This document shows, one piece after another, positions 47,092 to 55,415 of a DNA stretch of 64,000 bases. This DNA is from Chondromyces crocatus. GTDB lineage: Bacteria > Myxococcota_A > Polyangia > Polyangiales > Polyangiaceae. A program made the translations under genes and the position numbers. The notes beneath the pieces were generated by a model, which was not told where the DNA came from, did no database searches, and was given only the letters and a program-made list of their open reading frames with translations. The number at the start of each line of letters is the position of its first letter. The stretch's first letter is position 1. The stretch lies in contig NZ_CP012159.1 of the NCBI RefSeq assembly GCF_001189295.1, positions 62,001 to 126,000 of the forward strand. Direction: 5' to 3'.

Positions 47092-48099
47092 ATGAACAGG
47101 ACGACCAAGATCATCTGCGCGCTGCTCTCCACCCTCACCATTCCGGCGTGTGCCGCCGGTGATCTGTCGACCGAGAATTTCAATGGTGAGGATGGCGTCG
47201 TCCTCTCCCATGGCCCGCTGGCCCAGGCCGAGCAGGCACTTTCCACGTGCGTGGACGTGCAGCGCGGGCTCTTCGGCACGGTCCAGGATGCCTACATCGC
47301 CGAACTTGCGCCGACCTACAACACCGGCAGCTACTACGTTCTCTACACCGGCCTCTCCAGCGGCGAGGACAAGCGGTCCGTCCTCCAGTTCGATCTCGGC
47401 TTCATCCCTGCCGACTCGGTCATCGACTCGGCCACGCTGAACATCTCGCAGATCTACAAGGCCTCGAACAGCACGGTGGACGTCCACCGGATCACCGCCG
47501 CGTGGTCCGAGAACACGGTGACCTGGAACAACATCAGCAGCTCCTTCGATCCGGCGCTCGCCGGCACGATCAACGCGACGAGCGGCAGCGGCGTTCGCTC
47601 CGTCGATCTGACCGCGCTCGCGCAGGGCTGGGTGGATGGTGACTATGGCAACCACGGCGTCCTCCTCAAGGAGCCCCTCACGAACAAGACCGAGTTCCGG
47701 AGCAGCGAGAACACCACCCTCGCCAACCGCCCCAGCCTGCGGGTGTGTTACACGGCGCCCACCTGCTCCGACGGCATCCAGAACCAGGGCGAGACCGGCG
47801 TCGACTGCGGCGGCCCCTGCTCCCCCTGCGCCAGCGCGGGTGTCTCCATCACCGCGCCCGGCGAGGCCTACGGCCACCACGGGGCCTGCTCGGGCTTCAA
47901 CGGCTGCGGCGACGCCGCCACCTGCGCGCTCTGGGCCTGCAACATCAACGGCTACTCGAACCTGGTCTCCTACGGCGCCCAGGGTCCCTGCACCGGGTTC
48001 AACAACTGCCACCTGTTCAACTCGCAGGGCAGCGTCCAGTACAACTGGGGCAACTGGTGCGCGGTCTCCGGCGTGAGCGAGATCGTCTGCTCGAACTGA
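47092..48099 (+). CDS. DNRLRE-type surface lipoprotein with Cys-rich C-terminal region
   Basis: 335 residues. Signal peptide with lipobox TIPACAA (Cys about residue 19). Residues about 50-220 are a DNRLRE/CBM96-like beta domain: DAYIAELAPTYNTGSYYVLY, KRSVLQFDLGFIPADSVIDS, WSENTVTWNNISS, and VDLTALAQGWVDGDYGNHGV, the usual order for this module. Then comes a Cys pair block CSDGIQNQGETGVDCGGPC and a Cys-rich end with CSGFNGCGDAATCALWAC. Such proteins coat the outer surface; some relatives bind polysaccharide. GAGAGGA precedes the ATG. The next plus-strand gene is a smaller paralogue. Confidence 0.78.
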   Translation: MNRTTKIICALLSTLTIPACAAGDLSTENFNGEDGVVLSHGPLAQAEQALSTCVDVQRGLFGTVQDAYIAELAPTYNTGSYYVLYTGLSSGEDKRSVLQFDLGFIPADSVIDSATLNISQIYKASNSTVDVHRITAAWSENTVTWNNISSSFDPALAGTINATSGSGVRSVDLTALAQGWVDGDYGNHGVLLKEPLTNKTEFRSSENTTLANRPSLRVCYTAPTCSDGIQNQGETGVDCGGPCSPCASAGVSITAPGEAYGHHGACSGFNGCGDAATCALWACNINGYSNLVSYGAQGPCTGFNNCHLFNSQGSVQYNWGNWCAVSGVSEIVCSN

Positions 48100-48191
48100 C
48101 GCGCCGACCCACGGACCGCGCGCGCTCCAGGGTTCGCGCGGCCGCCCGCGCGCACGCCTGACGCCCCCGCCTCTTCCTCCCCCCTGTCGCC

Positions 48192-48231
48192 CCACGCGGC
48201 ATCGACAGCGCGCCACGCAGCATCGACAGCG
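48192..48231. repeat. Two direct 19-bp repeats
   Basis: CCACGCGGCATCGACAGCG and CCACGCAGCATCGACAGCG lie 21 bp apart in the gap between the two DNRLRE genes, just before the hairpin. They may be paired binding sites upstream of the 48288 gene. Confidence 0.5.
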
Positions 48232-48261
48232 GCCCGACCGGCGCCCTCCCACGGTCGGGCC
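48231..48261 (+). terminator. Hairpin terminator after the first DNRLRE gene
   Basis: A perfect 10-bp stem GGCCCGACCG/CGGTCGGGCC around an 11-nt loop, followed by CTGCTCTGCTAAC. It ends 26 bp before the GTG of the next gene. Confidence 0.55.
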
Positions 48262-48287
48262 CTGCTCTGCTAACGTCCGACACCGCT

Positions 48288-49286
48288 GTGCGGAGCCTCT
48301 CCTCCACCGCCTGCCTCGCTTCCCTGCTCGCCCTCGTCGCCCTGGGCTGCGCAGCCTCGCCCGATCCGCCAGTCTGCGCCGGCGCGGGGACGTGCACGCC
48401 AGGCTACTGCATGGCGGGGCGATGCCGCCCGACCACCGCGCCCCTGGCGCCGCCGGACACCCAGCGGCTGATGCTCCAGCCCGAAGAGATCGCGGTGGTG
48501 AGCGCCCGAGGGCTCGTCCGCCCCGAACCACCGCTCGACCTCTCCCCGCGTCCGTCCACCCCAGCGGCCAGCGGCTCCTCGCACCAGCGCGGATCGACCG
48601 GCGCCCGCCCCGCGGGCAGCGGCGCAACGGAGGGTGCCTCGACGGGCAAGGACGCCACAGACCTCCCCTCGACGCGGATCGCCGGTGCCGACGGCGACCC
48701 GACCGCCACCAGCGCGACCGCCACCAGCGCGACCGCCACCAGCACGACCGCCACCGGCGCGACCGCCACCGGCGCGACCGCCACCGGCGCGCTCGGCGCC
48801 ACGGCCACCCGCGTCGACCCGAACCGCAACGCGCCCACCGGCGCCACCCGCCTGCCCGAGGCCATTGCCCTGGGCGCAGCCTCGACGGGCCGCACCGTGC
48901 TGCTCTTCCGGTTCGCGGCAACCTGGCCCGACAACGCCGACATCACCTCGGCGTTCCTGCTCCTCGACCCGGTCGAAGGCGCGCCCCCCGCAGCACAGGA
49001 CATCCCGCTCGAGGTGGCGCGCATCCTCGACCCCTGGAGCGCCGACACCGTGAGCTGGGGCCGCCAGCCGCGCCTGTCCATTCCGGGCCTCGCCGCCGTG
49101 GCGCGCCGCCTCCCCCTCTCCCCCGTTCGCATCGACGTCACCGACCTCGTGCGCGCCTGGGCAGCGCGCGCACGCGACGACCACGGCATCGCCCTGCTCG
49201 CCTCGGGCGACGACCCCGTGGGCGTCGCCTGCTCCCTGGGCATCACGGACGGGCTCGGACCGAGGCTCGAGGTGTACCTCCGGTGA
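48288..49286 (+). CDS. DNRLRE-type surface lipoprotein (second copy), coupled to ABC ATPases
   Basis: 332 residues from a GTG. The signal peptide ends in lipobox LVALGCAAS. A short Cys-rich segment (CAGAGTCTPGYCMAGRC) follows, then a Ser/Thr/Ala linker containing six five-residue units (SATAT/GATAT) coded by 15-bp tandem repeats. The C-terminal domain from about residue 180 matches the DNRLRE module of the preceding gene: RTVLLFRFAATWPDNADITS, WSADTVSWGRQPRLS, RIDVTDLVRAWAARARDDHG. Its TGA overlaps the GTG of the ATPase gene (GTGA), so the lipoprotein is made together with the transporter ATPases. Confidence 0.75.
   Translation: MRSLSSTACLASLLALVALGCAASPDPPVCAGAGTCTPGYCMAGRCRPTTAPLAPPDTQRLMLQPEEIAVVSARGLVRPEPPLDLSPRPSTPAASGSSHQRGSTGARPAGSGATEGASTGKDATDLPSTRIAGADGDPTATSATATSATATSTTATGATATGATATGALGATATRVDPNRNAPTGATRLPEAIALGAASTGRTVLLFRFAATWPDNADITSAFLLLDPVEGAPPAAQDIPLEVARILDPWSADTVSWGRQPRLSIPGLAAVARRLPLSPVRIDVTDLVRAWAARARDDHGIALLASGDDPVGVACSLGITDGLGPRLEVYLR
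48700..48789 (+). repeat. Six 15-bp tandem repeats in a lipoprotein linker
   Basis: Unit CGACCGCCACCAGCG (with AGCA or GGCG variants) repeats six times without gap, coding TATSA/TATGA units. The period is a multiple of 3 and can change length without frameshift. Confidence 0.9.
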
Positions 49287-50686
49287 GCGACGACGGTGAG
49301 CGCAACAGCGACCCGGACCGAGCAACCTCGCTGCCCATCCCGCTGGTTCAAAAGACCTCCCCGCCGGCCGCGGATCCAGCGGCCCCCGCGCCCAGCGTGA
49401 TCATTCCCAGCGCGCCCAGCCTGCCCACGCCCAGCGCACCTGCACCCAGCGCGCCCATCTCCAGTGACGTCGCGCCCAGCGATCCCCAGCGCATCACCGC
49501 GCTGCCCATCCCGCTCACCCGCCCCGCGCAGACCGTCCGCCCTCCCGCGACGCCACCGACGGCGGGACCGACCGACGCCATCGCGCAGGCAGAAGAGAGC
49601 GCGACCGCCGCGACCGCCGCAACCGCCGCGACCGCCACCGAGCCGCTCCTCCGCATCCGCGATCTCACCCTCGCCTTCACCGAGCAGGGCGTGCGCCGTG
49701 GCGTCCTCGACCGCGTCGGCTTCGACGTCCCCCGCAGCGCCACCGTCGCGCTCGTGGGCGCGTCGGGCAGCGGCAAGAGCCTCACCGCGCTGAGCATCCT
49801 CGGCCTCCTGCCTCGCCTCGCCACCCTCGAACGCGGCACCGTGCAGCTCGGCGACCAGGACCTCCGCGCCCTCTCCGAACGCGAACTCTGCAAAGTGCGC
49901 GGCGGCAAGATCGGCATGGTCTTCCAGGAGCCAGCCACCTCCCTCAACCCCGTCTACACCGTGGGCACGCAGATCGGCGAAGCCATCCAGCTCCACGCCC
50001 CCGTCTCGCGCGGCGCCGCGCGGCGGCAGGCCATCGACTGGCTGCGCCGGGTCGGCTTCTCCGAGCCCGAGCGTCAGGTCGACAGCTACCCGCACGAGCT
50101 CTCCGGCGGCATGCGCCAGCGGGTCATGATCGCCATCGCCCTGGCGCCGGGTCCCTCCCTGCTCATCGCCGACGAGCCCACCAGCGCACTGGACATGGCC
50201 ACCCAGGCGCAGATCCTCACCCTGCTCGGCGCGCTCCGCGCCGATCTCGGGCTGAGCCTCTTGCTCATCGCCCACGACCTCGCCCTCGTCGCCACCCTCG
50301 CCGACGACCTCGTGGTCCTGTACGCCGGCCGCGTCGTCGAGCGCGGCCCCGCGGCCCGCGTGCTCCACGCGCCCGCGCACCCCTACACCCAGGCCTTGCT
50401 CCGCAGCGTCCCCCCCATCGGCCGCAGCGCCTACCGCGTCCGCGGCGAGCGCCGCCCCCCGCTCCCCACCCTCGGCGGCGCCCTGCCCGATCCCCGCACC
50501 GTGCTCACGGGCTGCAACTTCCAGGACCGCTGCCCCCAGGTCTTCGACCGCTGCCGCAGCGAGCCCCCTGCCCTCTCACCGACCCGCCACAGCGCGCACC
50601 GCGCCCACGAGGCCCACGAAGCCCGCTGCTTCCTCGTCGAAGGCGCCCGCGCCGAAGAAAGCGCCCGCGTCCAGGAGGCCCCGTGA
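49283..50686 (+). CDS. dppD: Oligo/dipeptide ABC transporter ATP-binding protein (DppD/OppD-like)
   Basis: 467 residues. An unusual N-terminal extension of about 125 residues rich in Pro/Ala/Ser/Thr precedes a complete ATPase: Walker [16 protein letters not shown]-loop [12 protein letters not shown], signature [12 protein letters not shown], Walker [13 protein letters not shown] and H-loop [10 protein letters not shown]. The C-terminal oligopeptide-binding extension carries [15 protein letters not shown], the Cys/His motif of Dpp/Opp ATPases (probably Fe-S or zinc). The start overlaps the previous stop; the next gene overlaps this stop by 4 bases. No permease or substrate-binding gene is in view. 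Confidence 0.85.
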   Translation: MSDDGERNSDPDRATSLPIPLVQKTSPPAADPAAPAPSVIIPSAPSLPTPSAPAPSAPISSDVAPSDPQRITALPIPLTRPAQTVRPPATPPTAGPTDAIAQAEESATAATAATAATATEPLLRIRDLTLAFTEQGVRRGVLDRVGFDVPRSATVALVGASGSGKSLTALSILGLLPRLATLERGTVQLGDQDLRALSERELCKVRGGKIGMVFQEPATSLNPVYTVGTQIGEAIQLHAPVSRGAARRQAIDWLRRVGFSEPERQVDSYPHELSGGMRQRVMIAIALAPGPSLLIADEPTSALDMATQAQILTLLGALRADLGLSLLLIAHDLALVATLADDLVVLYAGRVVERGPAARVLHAPAHPYTQALLRSVPPIGRSAYRVRGERRPPLPTLGGALPDPRTVLTGCNFQDRCPQVFDRCRSEPPALSPTRHSAHRAHEAHEARCFLVEGARAEESARVQEAP

Positions 50687-51834
50687 GCCCTTCGCCTCCC
50701 GGTTCCTCGCCGCCGACCAACGCGCCGGCGCCGTCCGACGCGCCGCCGCCCGACGCGCCCCTGCCCAGCGACGTGCCGCCGCCCGACGCCTCGGCCCAGG
50801 ACGAGCCCGTGATGTCGGTCCGGCGCGCTCGCCCCCAGCGCCCCCTCGTCCACGCGGAGAAGCTCTCCAAGCTCTACCCGATCTACCGCGGCTTGCTCGG
50901 ACGGCCCGTCTTCCTGCACGCCGTCGACCGCGTCACCTTCTACATCCGCAAGGGCGAGACCCTCGGCCTCGTCGGCGAGTCGGGCTGCGGCAAGAGCACC
51001 CTCGGACGCACCGTCCTCCGCCTCGTCGAGCCCACCATGGGCCGCGTCCTGTTCGACGGCCGCGACCTCTCCACCATGTCCGAGGGCGAGCTGCGCCTCA
51101 CCCGGCGCCGCATGCAGCTCGTCTTCCAGGACCCGTACGGCTCCCTCAACCCGCGCATGACCGTTGGCGAGATCGTCGGCGAGGGCCTCACCATCCACCG
51201 CCTGGCCAAGACCCGACGCGAGGTCGACGCGCAGGTCGCCCAGGCCCTCCAGGACGTCGGCCTCCGCCCCGACCTCGCCGACCGCTTCCCCCACGAACTG
51301 TCCGGCGGCATGCGCCAGCGCGTCGGCATCGCCCGCGCCCTCGTCGTGAAGCCCGACTTCGTGGTCTGCGACGAGCCGGTCAGCGCCCTGGACCTCTCGG
51401 TGCAGGCCCAGATCCTGAACCTGCTCGAAGAGCGGCAGGACACCCTGGGCACGAGCTACCTGTTCATCACCCACGACCTGCGCGTCGCGCAGTACGTCAG
51501 CCACCGCCTCGCCGTGATGTACCTCGGCCGCATCGTCGAGATGGGCCCCACCCAGGACGTGGCAGAGCGGCGCCACCACCCCTACACCCGCGCGCTCTTC
51601 CAGGCCATGCCCGCCCTGGACCCGAGCGGGGCGGCCCGCCGGAGGCCCTTGCCGCTCTCCGGAGAGCCCCCGAACGCGATCCAGCCTCCCACGGGCTGCG
51701 TCTTCCGCCTACGCTGCCCCAGCGCAGAGCCCGGAAAGTGCGACGTCGAGACGCCGCCCCTCGAGGAGATCGTACCCGGCAGCCACCATCGCGTGGCATG
51801 CTGGCATCCCAACATCGATGGATCGTCGGTATGA
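50683..51834 (+). CDS. dppF: Oligo/dipeptide ABC transporter ATP-binding protein (DppF/OppF-like)
   Basis: 383 residues from a GTG that overlaps the dppD stop. A Pro/Ser-rich leader (about 50 residues) precedes Walker A GLVGESGCGKSTLGRT, the Q-loop LVFQDPYGSLNPRM, signature [13 protein letters not shown], Walker B FVVCDEPVSALDLS and H-loop FITHDLRVAQ. The C-terminus has GCVFRLRCPSAEPGKC. With DppD it would form the two-ATPase core of a peptide or nickel importer in the cytoplasm. Membrane partners are missing locally; they may be encoded elsewhere. Confidence 0.85.
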   Translation: MSPSPPGSSPPTNAPAPSDAPPPDAPLPSDVPPPDASAQDEPVMSVRRARPQRPLVHAEKLSKLYPIYRGLLGRPVFLHAVDRVTFYIRKGETLGLVGESGCGKSTLGRTVLRLVEPTMGRVLFDGRDLSTMSEGELRLTRRRMQLVFQDPYGSLNPRMTVGEIVGEGLTIHRLAKTRREVDAQVAQALQDVGLRPDLADRFPHELSGGMRQRVGIARALVVKPDFVVCDEPVSALDLSVQAQILNLLEERQDTLGTSYLFITHDLRVAQYVSHRLAVMYLGRIVEMGPTQDVAERRHHPYTRALFQAMPALDPSGAARRRPLPLSGEPPNAIQPPTGCVFRLRCPSAEPGKCDVETPPLEEIVPGSHHRVACWHPNIDGSSV

Positions 51835-52871
51835 ACCGCTTGCATAGCGTCCACTGGGGCATGATCGGGGCGGGCAGCGTCACCGAGATCAAGAGCGGCC
51901 CTGCGTTCCAGAAGGCCGAGGGCAGCTTGCTCACGGCCGTCATGCGCAGGACCCAGGGAGCCGCGCAGGAGTGGGCCCGTCGCCACGACGTGCCGCGCTA
52001 CCACGAGACGGCCGAGGACCTGATCTTCGACCCTCACGTCGACGCCATCTACATCGCGACCCCGCCGGGCACGCACCTCGACATCGCACTGATGGCCTGC
52101 GAGGCGCGCAAGCCCGTCTACGTCGAGAAGCCGATGGCCCGCAACTACGAGGAGTGCAAGCGCATGAACGAGGCCTTCGAGGCCATCGACGTGCCCCTCT
52201 TCGTCGCCTACTACCGGCGCAAGCTCCCGCGCTTCGTCACCGCCAAGGAGCAGATCGACGGCGGCCGCCTCGGCCTGATCACCGGCGTCAGCTACCGCTA
52301 CACGCACCCCCGCTGGGACGGCACCCCGGCCGAGCGCCCCTGGCGCCTGCGCCCGGAGTACTCCGGCGGCGGCCTCTTCCTCGACCTCGGCTGCCACACG
52401 CTCGACCTCCTGGAGTTCTTGCTCGGCCCGCTGCGCAACGTCTCCGGCATGGCCACGAACGTCGTCACGCCGTGCGCGGTGGAGGACAACATCGCGCTGC
52501 ACTTCCGCACCGAGCAGGGCGCGCTCGGCATCGCGCACTGGAACTTCGGCGGCCACGCGAAGGAAGACGTCATCGAGATCACCGGCACCGACGCGCGCCT
52601 GCGCATGTCGACGTTCGGCGACGAGCCGCTGGAGTTCATCACGAAGAGCGGCATCGAGACGATGAACCGCCCGAACCCACTCCACGTCCAGCAGCCGCTC
52701 ATCCAGTCGATCGTCGACCACCTCCGCGGCCAGGGCGAGTGCCCCAGCACCGGCTACTCCGCCGCGCGCACCTCACGGGTGATGGACGTCGTGCTCGACG
52801 CCTACTACGGCGGCCGCGCCGACGACTTCTGGCTCCGCCCCGAGACCTGGCCCGGCGCCCCGCGCCGCTGA
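51831..52871 (+). CDS. Gfo/Idh/MocA family oxidoreductase
   Basis: 346 residues. An N-terminal Rossmann fold (VHWGMIGAGSVTEIKSGPAF) binds NAD(P); IYIATPPGTHLDIALMACEA and VYVEKPMARNYEE contain the conserved EKP lysine used in catalysis. GGGLFLDLGCHTLDLLEFLLG holds the catalytic HxxD-type residues of the C-terminal domain. Family members oxidise or reduce sugars, inositols or bile pigments. The ATG overlaps the dppF stop (ATGA), so it belongs to the same transcript. The shared operon with peptide/solute ATPases suggests uptake and conversion of one compound, not identified. Confidence 0.9.
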   Translation: MNRLHSVHWGMIGAGSVTEIKSGPAFQKAEGSLLTAVMRRTQGAAQEWARRHDVPRYHETAEDLIFDPHVDAIYIATPPGTHLDIALMACEARKPVYVEKPMARNYEECKRMNEAFEAIDVPLFVAYYRRKLPRFVTAKEQIDGGRLGLITGVSYRYTHPRWDGTPAERPWRLRPEYSGGGLFLDLGCHTLDLLEFLLGPLRNVSGMATNVVTPCAVEDNIALHFRTEQGALGIAHWNFGGHAKEDVIEITGTDARLRMSTFGDEPLEFITKSGIETMNRPNPLHVQQPLIQSIVDHLRGQGECPSTGYSAARTSRVMDVVLDAYYGGRADDFWLRPETWPGAPRR

Positions 52872-53082
52872 GCCATCTCGCCCCGCGCCGCGACGTCTTC
52901 GTGCCGGAGCCTGCGCACCGCGGCGCCTCCACGCGGTGTCCGTCCGTCTCGCCTCTTCGTCCTTCGTCCCGTCGCGCGATCGTCGCCCCATCGCGCGATC
53001 GACGCCCTCTGCGCCAGGTGGCTGCTATACCGTCGCTCGGACGCCGCAGCATCGCTGCGCCACACCCATCCACGAGGGCACC

Positions 53083-53457
53083 ATGTTCGTCGTCACCAAC
53101 CGCATCCCGGTCGCCGAGGGCCACGAGGCCGATTTCGAGGACCGCTTCCGCAAGCGCGCGCACCTCATCGACCAGTCCCCTGGCTTCATCCGCAACGAGG
53201 TCCACCGCCCGAAGCCGATGAAGCTCGATCACAGTACCGGCACCTGGGCGCCCGACACCGAGACGCAGGGCTACTACGAGGTGAAGACCTGGTGGCGCTC
53301 GTTCGAGGACTTCGTCGCCTGGACCAAGAGCCCCGCCTTCGCCGAGGCCCACAAGAACCGCGCCCCGAAGGAGATGTTCGCCGGCCCGAACAAGCTCGAG
53401 ATCCACGAGGTCTTCCTCAGCACCGACGAGAAGACCGGCCCCGCCGACAAAGGCTGA
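53083..53457 (+). CDS. Antibiotic-biosynthesis-monooxygenase-fold protein (IsdG/HmoA-like)
   Basis: 124 residues. The single ABM ferredoxin-like domain starts MFVVTNRIPVAEGHEADFED and continues FIRNEVHRPKPMK, YYEVKTWWRSFEDFVAWTKS and AFAEAHKNRAPKEMF. It resembles HmoA/IsdG-like heme-degrading or heme-related proteins; the His in EAHKNR is positioned like the heme ligand of that group, but ABM folds serve many reactions. It lies 211 bp behind the oxidoreductase gene, so it may be separately transcribed. The ATG at 53083 gives the family N-terminus; the frame upstream has no motif. Confidence 0.78.
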   Translation: MFVVTNRIPVAEGHEADFEDRFRKRAHLIDQSPGFIRNEVHRPKPMKLDHSTGTWAPDTETQGYYEVKTWWRSFEDFVAWTKSPAFAEAHKNRAPKEMFAGPNKLEIHEVFLSTDEKTGPADKG

Positions 53458-54207
53458 TGCCAGCGCGAGCGACCTCTCGGCGCACCCGATGAAGGGCGCG
53501 GGGAGGCGAGCCACCTCCCTCCTCCCTTCTCCCCGAAGCGCACCAAGAATCCGTCCCGACGAGCGTCCTTCAAGGCGCGCCGCGCTCATGGACGAGTCCG
53601 CTACCCCGTCACGAAGCCAGCCGCCCGGAGTGGAAGCTTCGCGCAGTCCCGTGATGTTCCCTACGTGCTGCCTGCATCGTCGCAGCGTCCCCAGGAGAAT
53701 TTCGAGCGTCCAAGGCGGGAAGAAAGGCTCCGAGGAGGGTCGCGTCGATCTGGCCAGGGGAGAGCAATTGCGCGTTTTCTCGATGGAATCGCGTGACCGC
53801 AGGGTGTTTGACCGGTCAAAGGGGGTGCTGCACGTGTGACCTGAGGGTGTTTGACCGGTCAAAGGGGGTGCTGCACGTGTGACCTGAGGGTGTTTGACCG
53901 GTCAAAGAGGGTCCTGCACGTGTGACCGCAGGGTGTTCGACCGGTCGAAGAGGGTCCTGCACGTGTGACCTGAGGGTGTTCGACCGGTCGAAGAGGGTCC
54001 TGCACGTGTGACCGCAGGGTGTCTGACCAGTCGAAGGGGGTCCGGCACGCGCGGCAGGTCGGGGGACGACCTTTCGGCGCGGGTGGGATACGCTCGGCGC
54101 GCCCAGGGCTGCCGCTGGAGGGGGGCCAGGTTACGTGCAGCGGGAGGGAAGGAGCCCCTCGGTCCACGAGGGACGGAGGGCGGTGGGTGGAAGCGCCATG
54201 ACCGCGC
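53458..54207. other. Intergenic region holding the 43-bp repeat array, 750 bp
   Basis: It lies between the ABM gene and the convergent Rpn gene. Bases 53793-54045 are the tandem array; the remainder has no credible gene. Frames crossing the array rotate with each unit because 43 is not a multiple of 3, so it does not code for a repeat protein. Confidence 0.7.
53793..54045. repeat. Six-copy tandem array of 43-bp palindrome-bearing repeats
   Basis: Each 43-bp unit carries a 14-bp palindrome, TTTGACCGGTCAAA (starts 53807, 53850, 53893) or TTCGACCGGTCGAA (starts 53936, 53979), followed 10-12 bp later by CTGCACGTGTGAC containing CACGTG. The sixth unit (54022) has a decayed palindrome, TCTGACCAGTCGAA. 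Spacing is exactly 43 bp throughout, without spacers. Linkers alternate between CCGCAG and CCTGAG. The T-to-C change at palindrome position 3 is matched by A-to-G at position 12, preserving symmetry. The array starts about 165 bp beyond the stop of the Rpn gene. Confidence 0.95.
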
Positions 54208-54492
54208 TCAGGAGGGCGTGGTGGCGAACAGGTCCGCCGCAGCGCCGACGACCATCGCCCGACGAATCCACCCCTCCAGCTCGGCCACGTCGACGCTGGC
54301 GAGCACGCGCTCCTGGACGCTGACGGGAATGGCCAGCCCTCGCGCCTCCAGCACGGCGAGCACGCTCTGCGCTTTACCCTGCAGGACCCCTTCCCGCAGG
54401 CCTTCGTCCCGCCCTTCCCGCAGGCCTTCGTCTCGCCCTTGCGCCGTGTAGTTGCGCGCGAATTCGCTCTGGTATTCGTGTCCGCTCTTCAT
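54208..54492 (-). CDS. Possible separate C-terminal product of the Rpn gene (internal start, RpnS-like)
   Basis: Inside the Rpn gene, GGAGG (54502-54498) lies 5 nt before an in-frame ATG at 54492 (and 2 nt before another at 54495). Translation from 54492 would give 94 residues covering the duplicated GRDEGLRE repeats and the final helix, the same part that acts as the antitoxin in known Rpn gene-within-a-gene systems. GGAGG with 5-nt spacing is about as strong as the site before the full gene. No direct evidence of expression. Confidence 0.4.
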   Translation of the reverse strand: MKSGHEYQSEFARNYTAQGRDEGLREGRDEGLREGVLQGKAQSVLAVLEARGLAIPVSVQERVLASVDVAELEGWIRRAMVVGAAADLFATTPS

Positions 54493-55119
54493 CATTTCCT
54501 CCAGACTCCGCTTCGCGGCCTCATTCACCGAGGAGAGCACCAGGTCCACATAAAGCCGCTGTTGCTCCGGAGCGAGACCGGCTGCCGCGGCCAGCGCTGC
54601 AATGCCAATGGCCAGCCCGTCCGAGCCTCGACCATGCGCCATCGCGGAGAGGACTGCAACCTCTGGCCTCGCTTTGGCTTCTGCGGAATCCGTGATCAAT
54701 GGCATGGATTTCGGGCCGAGCACGTAAGGCTCCAGCACCCAGCGGGGTGGCCCGAGGTCGATGGGCGCGGCGCTCCATCGCGCAATGGCCAGGTCGGTCG
54801 TCACCACCAGCAGGCAGGTGCGGCACCGATAGCGAGAGCGCACCGCGATCGCGTAGGAAGGCCAGGCGTATTCCTTGTCGGAATCTCGACCGAGCTGTGC
54901 CTCGACGACGATGGCGAGGACCGGGCAGTCTTCCAGCAGCAACACCACCAGGTCGGCGTGGCGCTCGACGGGGATGACCTCGGTCAGCTCGGCGGATGCG
55001 ATGCGCGCCTCGGTGAAGGCCGGCACGGGAGCGCCGAGGGTGTCGCGCAGCATCTCGGCGGCCAGCGCCGGCCGGCTCCGGAAGAGATGGAGCAAGGCTT
55101 CGTGGGTCAATGACGGCAT
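54208..55119 (-). CDS. Rpn-family PD-(D/E)XK nuclease / putative transposase-like protein
   Basis: 303 residues. The N-terminal 150 are the Rpn/YhgA-type nuclease domain: the Asp in RHADLVVLLLED, VVEAQLGRDSD with the E-x-Q catalytic pair, and the aromatic SYAIAVRSRYRC stretch. The middle is helical. The C-terminus (from about residue 225) has a duplicated GRDEGLRE unit and an Ala/Val-rich helix. AGGAGG precedes the ATG by 6-7 nt. Rpn proteins cut DNA and, in enterobacteria, act as toxins in phage defence, restrained by a short C-terminal product made from an internal start; a matching start is present here (54492). The nuclease role is inferred from motif only. Confidence 0.8.
   Translation of the reverse strand: MPSLTHEALLHLFRSRPALAAEMLRDTLGAPVPAFTEARIASAELTEVIPVERHADLVVLLLEDCPVLAIVVEAQLGRDSDKEYAWPSYAIAVRSRYRCRTCLLVVTTDLAIARWSAAPIDLGPPRWVLEPYVLGPKSMPLITDSAEAKARPEVAVLSAMAHGRGSDGLAIGIAALAAAAGLAPEQQRLYVDLVLSSVNEAAKRSLEEMMKSGHEYQSEFARNYTAQGRDEGLREGRDEGLREGVLQGKAQSVLAVLEARGLAIPVSVQERVLASVDVAELEGWIRRAMVVGAAADLFATTPS
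54391..54438. repeat. Two 24-bp direct repeats inside the Rpn gene
   Basis: TTCCCGCAGGCCTTCGTC followed by CCGCCC or TCGCCC occurs twice back to back, differing at one base, and codes for the eight-residue unit GRDEGLRE. The period keeps frame, so copy number can vary without loss of the C-terminal product. Confidence 0.9.
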
Positions 55120-55415
55120 GCAATCCCTCCTGAGGGCAGGGAGAGACCCGCCTGCCTCTCGTCGCGGGCGAGCCGCAGCGAGGAGTTCAGCGAGGTCGGG
55201 CTGGGATTCCTGCGCCTCGGAGATTCATTACGGAGAGGGAAGGAGGGTTGGCGTGAATGCGGAGCACAATGGATGACGCGCGAATGCCAATCAGCACGCA
55301 ATTGCCAGATGGGATTCATTGCGATGTGCCAATCGTCGAGCAGGGGCTGTCCAGGGACGCGCCGTCCGTGGCAGGCTTCCGGCCCCGGCCTGCAGGGTCG
55401 GCGAAGGGTTTCGCC

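Noticed and set aside
48404-50380. 658-codon minus-strand frame
   Set aside because: Antisense to the DNRLRE lipoprotein and DppD ATPase; no motif.
53793-54045. CRISPR array reading of the 43-bp repeats
   Set aside because: The units abut without unique spacers, no cas gene is near, and the changes between copies are point substitutions; it is a tandem array.
55257-55415. Longer N-terminus for the 55.4-kb propeller lipoprotein
   Set aside because: The extra 53 codons are less GC-rich with atypical codon use and would push the signal peptide even further from the start.
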